Positions 46,901 to 54,391 of a DNA stretch of 64,000 nt are shown here, one piece after another. The stretch lies in the NCBI RefSeq assembly GCF_030503895.2, contig NZ_CP129970.2:2086001-2150000 (forward strand), read 5' to 3'. The notes beneath the pieces are model-generated. The model searched no databases, was not told the origin of the DNA, and saw only the letters and a program-made list of their open reading frames with translations. The stretch's first letter is position 1. Each line of letters opens with the position of its first letter. This DNA comes from Marivirga arenosa. Lineage in GTDB: Bacteria; Bacteroidota; Bacteroidia; Cytophagales; Cyclobacteriaceae. A program made the position numbers and the translations under genes.

Positions 46901-47533
46901 ATGATAACAGATTTAAAAGATTTTCTTACTGAACGATTATTAAAAGCTCTACCTGGTGATAATGCTCATCAGCAAATGATGGCAAAACCAATAGGGCAGC
47001 GTTTTAAAATGAAGTATAGTGAACCGCCAAAAAAAGGGGCAGTCATGATCGCTCTATATCCTTTTGATAATAAGGTTTATTTCCCTTTAATGAAACGACC
47101 ACCGTATCAGGGGGTGCATGGTGGACAAGTGAGTTTGCCAGGTGGGAAAAAGGAAGATTCTGATCAAACATTGATCGAAACAGCTATTAGAGAAACTTAT
47201 GAGGAAATTGGAGTAAAAATATCCGATCAGCAAGTAATCGGTAGTTTATCTGACTTGAATGTGACAGCTAGTAACTTTATTGTAAAGCCTGTCATTAGCA
47301 TCTTAAATGAAAAACCAGAATTTTCAAGAGATCCTCGAGAAGTCGAACATATTTTTCAAGCAGAATTGGAACATTTAATCCATCCTCAAACCATACAAGA
47401 GAAGGAATTAACGGTCGCAAAGGAAGTTAGATTGAAAGCTCCTTTTTTTGATATTGATGAAAAAGTTGTGTGGGGAGCAACTGCTATGATCCTCAGTGAA
47501 TTTGTTGAAATTTTAAAAGAACATTATAAATAA
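46901..47533 (+). CDS. NUDIX hydrolase, CoA pyrophosphatase type
   Basis: A 210-residue NUDIX protein resembling NudL/CoA diphosphatase, which cleaves CoA to 4'-phosphopantetheine and 3',5'-ADP. Before the NUDIX box lies the NuCoA-like element (LMKRPPYQGVHGGQVSLPGG). The NUDIX box itself is GGKKEDSDQTLIETAIRETY followed by EEIGV, with aspartate in place of the first glutamate of GX5E. Its stop overlaps the next start (TAATG). Confidence 0.87.
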   Translation: MITDLKDFLTERLLKALPGDNAHQQMMAKPIGQRFKMKYSEPPKKGAVMIALYPFDNKVYFPLMKRPPYQGVHGGQVSLPGGKKEDSDQTLIETAIRETYEEIGVKISDQQVIGSLSDLNVTASNFIVKPVISILNEKPEFSRDPREVEHIFQAELEHLIHPQTIQEKELTVAKEVRLKAPFFDIDEKVVWGATAMILSEFVEILKEHYK

Positions 47534-48780
47534 TGGAGAAGCCTTTAATTACTAATGATGCCGTTACTTTAGGATTATTATTTATCATTTTAGCATTCGT
47601 ATTTGTTACTGCATCAAGTAAAAAAGAAGGATGGAAAAAATTCTATCGCATCGTACCCTCTGTTTTATTATGTTATTTCCTACCTTCTTTATTAAATACA
47701 TTCGGTATAGTATCCGGTGAAGATTCTAATCTCTATTTTGTGGCATCTCGCTATCTATTACCCACATCATTAGTATTATTAACCTTATCGGTTGATTTAA
47801 AAGCGATCTCCAATTTAGGAACTAAAGCTGTGGTTATGTTTTTGGCCGGCACCTTAGGTATTGTAATTGGAGGACCAATAGCAATCCTAATAGTTTCATC
47901 ATTTGCTCCTGATGTTGTAGGAGGAGTTGGTCCAGATGCAGTATGGAGAGGAATGGCAACTATTGCAGGAAGTTGGATCGGTGGAGGTGCTAATCAGGCA
48001 GCTATGTTTGAAACTTTCGGAGCAAGCGAAGATCTCTTTGCCACTATGGTAACTGTGGATGTTATTATAGCTAATATTTGGATGGCCTTCTTATTATATG
48101 GTGTCGGAATTTCAAAAAAACTAGATAAAAAATTAAAAGCAGATGCCTCTGCGATTGAGGAAGTGAAAATAGGAATTGAGAAATATCAAGCCTCTATTAT
48201 GAAAATTCCTCATTTGCATGAGGTAGTTACCGTTCTAGCGGTAGGCTTTGGGGCTACAGCGATAGCTCATTTTGGGGCAGATCTTATAGCGCCATGGATA
48301 GCAGAAAATGCCCCTCAGTTAGATAAGTTTAGTTTAACGTCATCATTTTTCTGGATTGTAATAATTGCCACAACTATAGGTTTAATGCTTTCATTCACAA
48401 AAGCTAGGAAATTAGAAGGAGTAGGAGCGTCAAGGTTAGGAAGTGTAATGATTTACATTTTGGTTGCTTCAATTGGGATGCTGATGGATGTCACTGAAAT
48501 ATTTGATAATCCAGGATTTTTTATTGTGGGCGCTATTTGGATGTCTATTCATGTAATAGTCCTTCTATTGATAGCTAAATTAATAAAGGCGCCATTCTTT
48601 TTTGTAGCCGTTGGTAGTCAAGCCAATGTGGGTGGTGCAGCTTCAGCACCCATTGTAGCAGGTGCTTTTCACCCAAGTTTAGCCCCGGTTGGTGTTTTAT
48701 TAGCCGTGCTAGGTTATGTTTTAGGTACTTATGCAGCTTATATCTGTGGATTATTATTGCAAGCGGCTTCCGTTAGTTGA
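47533..48780 (+). CDS. DUF819 family membrane protein
   Basis: A 415-residue inner membrane protein with about eleven hydrophobic segments and the DUF819 motif region MATIAGSWIGGGANQAAMFE; a second glycine-rich segment VGSQANVGGAASAPIVAGAF lies near the C-terminus, implying an inverted-repeat transporter fold. The family (B. subtilis YjcL) is uncharacterised and may be a transporter. Coupled to the NUDIX gene by a one-base overlap, but a functional link is unknown. Confidence 0.9.
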   Translation: MEKPLITNDAVTLGLLFIILAFVFVTASSKKEGWKKFYRIVPSVLLCYFLPSLLNTFGIVSGEDSNLYFVASRYLLPTSLVLLTLSVDLKAISNLGTKAVVMFLAGTLGIVIGGPIAILIVSSFAPDVVGGVGPDAVWRGMATIAGSWIGGGANQAAMFETFGASEDLFATMVTVDVIIANIWMAFLLYGVGISKKLDKKLKADASAIEEVKIGIEKYQASIMKIPHLHEVVTVLAVGFGATAIAHFGADLIAPWIAENAPQLDKFSLTSSFFWIVIIATTIGLMLSFTKARKLEGVGASRLGSVMIYILVASIGMLMDVTEIFDNPGFFIVGAIWMSIHVIVLLLIAKLIKAPFFFVAVGSQANVGGAASAPIVAGAFHPSLAPVGVLLAVLGYVLGTYAAYICGLLLQAASVS

Positions 48781-48885
48781 TATGTGATATTAGTCGTAAA
48801 GTGCTGATAATTAATAATTTGAAACATATGTTCTATAGCTTCGTCTTTAATTAGTACTAAGCATTTTTTTAATAGAATACTTTAT

Positions 48886-49521
48886 ATGATTTATTTTACA
48901 AGAGCTAAAATAATTACTATTTCGGCAATTGTTTTTTTATTTAGTGTTAGCAACTCATTTAAAGCAATTTCCCAGGGCGAAAACCCTATTTTTCCTTGGA
49001 ATGTGGAGTTGAGAGCAGGTCCTTCTTTTCCAACGGGCAGTTTAGCAAATCGCGTCAGTACTGGATTTAATGTTGGAGCTAGACTAGGTTATTCTGTCAG
49101 AGAAAGGTTAATATTAAGGACTGATCTAACAACTGAATTGCTTCCTGGCATACTAGGTTTTGATGACAGTCAGATTTGGCATTATTCGGCTGGTGTGGAA
49201 TACCTATTTACAGATCAGGGGCAAACGGATTGGAGAATATCCGCTCATGGAGGTATGGGAGCTAGTACCATCACTTTCGATGATATATCTGAATTGGCCA
49301 GCACAAATCTTTCTTTTAATTATGGATTGAAGCTTGGTAGAGGAATTACCGATAATTTTGATTGGTTTGTGAGTGTAATGGGGAGAAGCGTTATTTTTGA
49401 CTCTCAAAATAATTCTTCATTAGATAGCTTTACCACCTTTCCAATTACCATAGGGATTAACCATAGGTTTAATTTAAATGATAAACCAGTTACGGATAAG
49501 TTTGAACAACCACCAAATTAA
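48886..49521 (+). CDS. Outer membrane beta-barrel protein, unknown function
   Basis: A 211-residue secreted barrel protein: signal peptide (ISAIVFLFSVSNSFKAISQ), then strands such as NVELRAGPSFPTGSLANRVS, FNVGARLGYSVRERLILRTD, AHGGMGASTITFDD and TFPITIGINHRFNLN, typical of an eight-stranded OMP_b-brl domain. It is a lone gene between the DUF819 gene and the MarR unit; no partner is apparent. Confidence 0.78.
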   Translation: MIYFTRAKIITISAIVFLFSVSNSFKAISQGENPIFPWNVELRAGPSFPTGSLANRVSTGFNVGARLGYSVRERLILRTDLTTELLPGILGFDDSQIWHYSAGVEYLFTDQGQTDWRISAHGGMGASTITFDDISELASTNLSFNYGLKLGRGITDNFDWFVSVMGRSVIFDSQNNSSLDSFTTFPITIGINHRFNLNDKPVTDKFEQPPN

Positions 49522-49737
49522 ATACTTCTAACGGAGTATTATTATCATGACCAATCTGCTAACTAGATGACAATACACTAAATACTCTTCATTTTTTGTC
49601 TACTCTTAATTATGATGATCGTGAAATAGCAGATTGTAGTTAATATGATATAAACACATCCTTTATGTTTCCTATTTCGTTTTTACTGTAGTATTCTTCT
49701 GTGAATAAATTTTTTCACCAAAAGAAATATTTTTTTC

Positions 49738-49777
49738 AAAATATAGTATGCATGCATACTATATTTTTGTATATTTG
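49738..49777 (+). promoter_or_regulatory. 30-bp perfect palindrome overlapping the marR promoter
   Basis: Bases 49738-49767 read identically on both strands, centred on TATGCATGCATA. The right arm overlaps TATTTTTG (49762-49769), and TATATTTG (49770-49777) adjoins; both match the -7 consensus TAnnTTTG. This layout is what an autoregulatory MarR-family operator would look like. It also supports translation from the ATG at 49784 rather than the ATG at 49748 inside the palindrome. Confidence 0.65.
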
Positions 49778-49783
49778 AATTCC

Positions 49784-50239
49784 ATGAAAAGAGAAGAATC
49801 AATTGACTATAATATAAAAGCGGCCTGGCATGCTATTTCTCGCATGTACAATCAACAGGCGGTAAAGCATGGAATTACAACTTCGATAGGGTTTGTATTA
49901 CTTAATATCAATACCAAAGAAGGAACTCCAGCTACTAAAATTGCTCCCTTAATGGGGCTAGAGAGTAGAAGTCTGACCAGAATGCTTAAAAATATGGAGG
50001 AGAAAGGCTTGATTTATAAAAAGCCAGATCCTGAAGATAAAAGATCAGTAAGAATATTCTTAACAGACTTAGGAATAGAGAAAAAAGCTATATCAAGAGA
50101 GACGGTAAAAACTTTCAATGAGGAAGTGATCAAAACTATTGACCATGATAAGTTGGAAGTTTTTTTTGATGTCATCAATAGTGTAAATGACATTATTGAG
50201 AATAGTGACATATATAAAAATAAAGAATCAGTTCATTAA
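49784..50239 (+). CDS. MarR family transcriptional regulator
   Basis: A 151-residue dimeric winged-helix regulator from the ATG at 49784 (an upstream ATG at 49748 lies inside the operator-like palindrome). The wHTH is visible in TPATKIAPLMGLESRSLTRML with the wing KPDPEDKRSVRIFLTDLG. It lies 28 bases upstream of fadN in the same direction, so it probably controls the beta-oxidation genes, perhaps sensing acyl-CoA. In B. subtilis the fadNAE operon is controlled by a TetR-type FadR, so a MarR here is a different solution. Confidence 0.9.
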   Translation: MKREESIDYNIKAAWHAISRMYNQQAVKHGITTSIGFVLLNINTKEGTPATKIAPLMGLESRSLTRMLKNMEEKGLIYKKPDPEDKRSVRIFLTDLGIEKKAISRETVKTFNEEVIKTIDHDKLEVFFDVINSVNDIIENSDIYKNKESVH

Positions 50240-50267
50240 TTTTTAAAATTTAAACCACAACGACTAA

Positions 50268-52670
50268 ATGAAACGAAACATTAGAAAAGTAGCCGTTTTA
50301 GGTTCGGGCATCATGGGTTCAAGGATTGCTTGCCATTTTGCTAACATAGGCGTGGAGGTGCTTTTACTAGATATTGTACCTTTCGAACTTACGGATGCTG
50401 AAAAAAAACAAGGCCTAACTAAGGAAGATCCTCAGGTGAGAAATCGTATTGTAAACGATGCCTTTCAATCAACTTTAAAAGGAAAACCTGCTTCGTTATA
50501 TCATAAAGACTTTGCCAAAAGAATTACATTAGGCAATTTCGATGATGATATGCACAAAATTAAAGATTGCGATTGGGTATTAGAAGCTGTGGTTGAGCGT
50601 CTAGATATCAAAAAGCAGGTTTTTGAAAATGTAGAGAAACACAGAACTAAGGGTACAATTATATCTTCTAATACATCAGGTATTCCTATTCATATGATGT
50701 TGGAAGATAGAAGTGAAGATTTCCAGAAACACTTTATTGGAACCCACTTCTTTAACCCACCACGTTACTTAAAATTATTAGAGATAATCCCAACTCCTAA
50801 AACGGATCAATCAATCACAGATTTCTTAATGCATTACGGAGATCTGTATTTGGGTAAGACTACTGTATTATGTAAAGATACTCCAGCATTCATTGCTAAC
50901 CGAGTAGGGATATACGCTATCTTAAAAGTGGTAGATTCAATGCAAAAACTTGGGTTAAACATTGATGAAATTGATAAATTAACAGGACCAGCGATCGGTA
51001 GACCAAAATCAGCTACATTCAGAACTTCTGATGTTGTAGGCTTAGATACTTTAATTAAAGTAGCAAATGGTTTATATGATAATCTACCTAATGATGAATC
51101 TAGAGAAACGTTCAAATTACCGGACGTAATTGGGAAATTAGAAGAAAATAAGTGGTTAGGAGATAAGACAGGTCAAGGATTCTATAAAAAAACTAAGAAA
51201 GATGGTAAGACTGAGATCTTAACCTTAGACTTAGATTCAATGGAATATAAGCCCAAAACGAAACCAAAATTTGCTACACTTGAAGCAAGTAAGCAGGTTT
51301 CAAATCTAAAAGATAGATTCCCAGTTCTTTTAGGTGGCAAAGATAAGGCAGGTGAATTCTACAGAGATTCATTCTATGGCTTATTCCAATATTCATCTAA
51401 CCGTATTCCTGAAATTTCTGACGAATTATACAGAATTGATCAGGCAATTTGTACTGGATTTGGTTGGGAAATTGGTCCATTTGAAACTTGGGATACTCTT
51501 GGTGTTAAGAAAACAGTTGAGAAAATGGAAGAAGCAGGTTATAAACCAAATCAATGGGTTTATGATATGCTAGATTCAGGTGCTGATTCTTTCTACAGAG
51601 TAGAAGCAGGTCAGAAACAATATTATGACATCGATAGCAAGAAATATGTAAATATTCCTGGTACTGAAGAGTTCATTATTCTTGAAAACTTAAAAGAAAG
51701 TGGAAAAGAAATATGGAGTAATGCCGAAGCAGGAATCATTGATCTTGGGGATGGAATTATTAATGTAGAATTCAGGTCTAAATCAAATACTTTAGGAGGT
51801 GGCGTTGTTGAAGCCATCAATAAAGGTATTTCAATGGCAGAAGAAAAATACAGAGGGGTTGTAATCTCAAATGAAGGATCGAATTTCTCATTAGGGGCCA
51901 ACCTAGGTATGGTATTTATGTTTGCCATTGAACAAGAGTATGATGAATTAGATTTCATGATTCGTCAATTCCAGCAAACTATGATGCGTGCGCGTTATTC
52001 TGCTGTTCCAGTAGTAGTGGCTCCTCATAATATGGCTTTAGGTGGCGGTTGCGAGTTATCTATGCACGCTGACCACATTCAGGCATCTGCTGAAACTTAT
52101 ATTGGTTTAGTAGAAGTTGGAGTTGGTGTTATTCCTGGTGGTGGAGGTACTAAAGAAAATGCCCTTCGCGTTGCAGACAGATTCCAAGATGGTGATGTTG
52201 AGCTAAATGCTTTACAAAACGCTTATATGAATATTGCAATGGCAAAAGTGGCAACTTCTGCTCATGAGGCAATTGATATGGGGATCTTGAGACCATCTGA
52301 TGGAATTAGTGTAAATAGAAGCAGACAGATAGCGGATGCTAAACAAGCTGCTATTCGATTAGCAGATGCAGGCTACACAATGCCAGTTCAAAGAGAAGAT
52401 ATCAAAGTTCAAGGAAAAACAGGTATCGCTTTATTTAAGGCAGGTGTTAATGGAATGAAGATGGGAAGATATATTTCTGAACACGATCAAAAGATAGCTG
52501 ATAAGTTAGCTTATGTGATGTGTGGTGGAGACTTATCTTATCCTCAAGAAGTTTCTGAACAATACCTATTGGATTTAGAAAGAGAAGCATTCTTGTCATT
52601 ATTAGGTGAGAAGAAAACACTCGAAAGAATTCAATCAGTTTTACAAGGAGGTAAACCACTTCGTAATTAG
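50268..52670 (+). CDS. fadN: 3-hydroxyacyl-CoA dehydrogenase/enoyl-CoA hydratase, FadN type
   Basis: Bifunctional beta-oxidation enzyme, 800 residues. Dehydrogenase domain first: NAD-binding VAVLGSGIMGSRIACHFANI, SNTSGIPI, GTHFFNPPRYLKLLEIIP and FIANRVG. Then the crotonase domain in the last 320 residues: EGSNFSLGANLGMV for the oxyanion hole, GGGCELSMHAD and GLVEVGVGVIPGGGG with the two catalytic glutamates. This order is the reverse of E. coli FadB and matches B. subtilis FadN. It is the first enzyme gene of the fadN-fadA-fadE set, interrupted after its stop by the IVP gene. Confidence 0.95.
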   Translation: MKRNIRKVAVLGSGIMGSRIACHFANIGVEVLLLDIVPFELTDAEKKQGLTKEDPQVRNRIVNDAFQSTLKGKPASLYHKDFAKRITLGNFDDDMHKIKDCDWVLEAVVERLDIKKQVFENVEKHRTKGTIISSNTSGIPIHMMLEDRSEDFQKHFIGTHFFNPPRYLKLLEIIPTPKTDQSITDFLMHYGDLYLGKTTVLCKDTPAFIANRVGIYAILKVVDSMQKLGLNIDEIDKLTGPAIGRPKSATFRTSDVVGLDTLIKVANGLYDNLPNDESRETFKLPDVIGKLEENKWLGDKTGQGFYKKTKKDGKTEILTLDLDSMEYKPKTKPKFATLEASKQVSNLKDRFPVLLGGKDKAGEFYRDSFYGLFQYSSNRIPEISDELYRIDQAICTGFGWEIGPFETWDTLGVKKTVEKMEEAGYKPNQWVYDMLDSGADSFYRVEAGQKQYYDIDSKKYVNIPGTEEFIILENLKESGKEIWSNAEAGIIDLGDGIINVEFRSKSNTLGGGVVEAINKGISMAEEKYRGVVISNEGSNFSLGANLGMVFMFAIEQEYDELDFMIRQFQQTMMRARYSAVPVVVAPHNMALGGGCELSMHADHIQASAETYIGLVEVGVGVIPGGGGTKENALRVADRFQDGDVELNALQNAYMNIAMAKVATSAHEAIDMGILRPSDGISVNRSRQIADAKQAAIRLADAGYTMPVQREDIKVQGKTGIALFKAGVNGMKMGRYISEHDQKIADKLAYVMCGGDLSYPQEVSEQYLLDLEREAFLSLLGEKKTLERIQSVLQGGKPLRN

Positions 52671-52675
52671 AACAC

Positions 52676-53091
52676 AGATATTAGATGTTTAGATAATAGA
52701 TGAAAGATTGAAAATGCATAATCTCAAAGAATTGAAAATTTGGCAGAAAGCAATAGACATTACAAAAAGTATTTATAATGTGACCAAAAAATTTCCTTCT
52801 GAGGAAAAATTTGGACTTGTAAGCCAGATGAGAAGAGCCGCAGTTTCAATTTCATCTAATATAGCAGAAGGAGCTGGTAGAAATTCTCCAAAAGAGTTTC
52901 TACAATTTATTAGTATCGCAAACGGCTCATGCTATGAATTATTTACTCAATCTTATATCAGTTATGAACTTGAAATAATAAAGAAGAATGATTTTGATGT
53001 TGTATCTGATGAAATCAAGCAATTGCAAAATATGTTGTTTGCTTTTTCAGAACATCTAAAATCTAATTATCTAAAATCTTAAATCTTTAAT
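52676..53091 (+). mobile_element. IVP (intervening-sequence-protein) element inside the fad operon
   Basis: The IVP gene is bracketed by imperfect inverted repeats built from AGAT units: upstream 52676-52702 (core TTTAGATAATAGAT, 52688-52701) and downstream 53054-53088 (complement core TTTAGATAATTAGAT). In RNA the two ends could pair and present the ORF in a loop, as 23S rRNA intervening sequences do. No transposase is present. Boundaries are approximate. Confidence 0.5.
52714..53082 (+). CDS. Four-helix-bundle protein, 23S rRNA IVP family
   Basis: A 122-residue protein of the 23S rRNA intervening sequence protein/S23 family (PF05635-like), with the recognisable start MHNLKELKIWQKAIDITKSI and core RRAAVSISSNIAEGAGRNSP. 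The ATG at 52714 is preferred; an in-frame TTG lies 6 bases upstream. Relatives occur in rRNA intervening sequences and as the accessory Avd proteins of diversity-generating retroelements, where they bind nucleic acid; no reverse transcriptase is nearby. Here it separates fadN from fadA, leaving 43 bases before and 13 after. Its function is unknown. Confidence 0.9.
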   Translation: MHNLKELKIWQKAIDITKSIYNVTKKFPSEEKFGLVSQMRRAAVSISSNIAEGAGRNSPKEFLQFISIANGSCYELFTQSYISYELEIIKKNDFDVVSDEIKQLQNMLFAFSEHLKSNYLKS

Positions 53092-53095
53092 TAAA

Positions 53096-54265
53096 ATGGA
53101 CGCATATATAGTAGCAGGATATAGAACGGCTGTAACAAGAGCCAAAAAAGGAGGTTTCCGGTTTACTCGCCCGGATGATCTAGCCTCTGATGTCATCAAG
53201 CACTTGGTTTCTCAAGTTGATGGCGTTGAGAATAAAATGGTAGATGACCTTATCGTAGGTAATGCTGTGCAAGAAGCGGAGCAAGGAATGCAAATGGGAA
53301 GAATGATTTCCTTATTAGCATTAGGAAAAGAAGTGCCCGGTATGGTGATCAATAGATATTGTGGATCTGGATTAGAAGCAATTAATATTGCAGCCTCAAA
53401 AATTCAGGCTGGTTATGGTGATATTATCATTGCTGGAGGTACAGAATCAATGTCTATGGTACCAATTATGGGTTATAAAACAGCCTTGAATTATAAAATA
53501 GCAACTGAAACGCCTGATTATTATACTTCAATGGGTTTAACAGCTGAGCAAATTGCACAGCAATGGAAAATCTCAAGAGAAGATCAGGATGAGTTTGCAT
53601 ATAATTCTCACATGAAAGCTTTACAGGCACAAAAAGATGGGAAATTCGATGATGAAATCGTACCAATCAATGTAAAGGAAACATATGTTGAGAATGGTAA
53701 AAAGAAAACAAGAGACTTTACGGTTGATAAAGATGAAGGTCCTAGAGCTGGAACAAGTACTGAAGTTTTAGGAAAACTAAGACCGGTATTTGCTCAAGGA
53801 GGTTCAGTTACCGCTGGTAATTCTTCACCAACTAATGATGGTGCATCATTCACCATGGTGATGTCAGAAAGAATGGTGAAAGAATTAAATGTTAAGCCTA
53901 TCGCAAGAATGGTAGGTTTTGGTGTTGCGGGTGTTGAGCCAAGAATTATGGGTATAGGTCCAGTTGAAGCTGTGCCTAAAGCACTAAAGAATGCAGGCTT
54001 AAAATTAAATGACATTGATTTAATTGAATTGAATGAAGCATTTGCAGCTCAATCATTAGCTGTGATTAGAGAATTAGATTTAGATCAATCGAAATTAAAT
54101 GTAAATGGTGGAGCTATTGCATTAGGTCACCCATTAGGATGTTCTGGTGCAAAACTTTCAGTTCAAGTTTTAAATGAATTGAAGAGAACTAACGGTAAAT
54201 ACGGAATGGTAACCGCATGTATTGGTGGTGGACAAGGTATTGCCGGCATTTACGAAATGATGTAA
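53096..54265 (+). CDS. fadA: Acetyl-CoA C-acyltransferase (3-ketoacyl-CoA thiolase)
   Basis: Thiolytic cleavage step of beta-oxidation. The 389 residues carry the nucleophile C89 in INRYCGSGLEAI, the histidine in GGAIALGHPLGCSGA and the second cysteine in VTACIGGGQG. Length and context match FadA. The start lies 13 bases after the IVP gene stop, so fadA translation may depend on readthrough of the element within one mRNA. Confidence 0.95.
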   Translation: MDAYIVAGYRTAVTRAKKGGFRFTRPDDLASDVIKHLVSQVDGVENKMVDDLIVGNAVQEAEQGMQMGRMISLLALGKEVPGMVINRYCGSGLEAINIAASKIQAGYGDIIIAGGTESMSMVPIMGYKTALNYKIATETPDYYTSMGLTAEQIAQQWKISREDQDEFAYNSHMKALQAQKDGKFDDEIVPINVKETYVENGKKKTRDFTVDKDEGPRAGTSTEVLGKLRPVFAQGGSVTAGNSSPTNDGASFTMVMSERMVKELNVKPIARMVGFGVAGVEPRIMGIGPVEAVPKALKNAGLKLNDIDLIELNEAFAAQSLAVIRELDLDQSKLNVNGGAIALGHPLGCSGAKLSVQVLNELKRTNGKYGMVTACIGGGQGIAGIYEMM

Positions 54266-54269
54266 AAAA

Positions 54270-54302
54270 ATATGATACTAGAGCCTAGGATCTAGATTCT
54301 AG
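54270..54302. repeat. Short inverted repeat between fadA and fadE
   Basis: GATACTAGA (54270-54278) is matched by its complement TCTAGTATC (54294-54302); the 15 bases between them contain CTAGGATCTAGAT. The CTAG/AGAT-rich style resembles the ends of the IVP element 1.2 kb upstream. It could also be an internal mRNA-processing hairpin. There is no T run. Confidence 0.55.
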
Positions 54303-54391
54303 TATCCAAAATTAAATTTATTCTGGTGTTTCTTTTTCATCTATGATGAAGGAGAAAGCATTACAGATACCAAATACTAAACATTAATATT

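Noticed and set aside
49748..49783. Extra 12 N-terminal residues for MarR from an ATG at 49748
   Set aside because: That ATG lies in the middle of the 30-bp palindrome and upstream of the likely -7 elements; the MarR fold begins after the ATG at 49784.
52714..53082. A diversity-generating retroelement, suggested by the Avd-like four-helix-bundle protein
   Set aside because: No reverse transcriptase, template repeat or variable repeat is present nearby.
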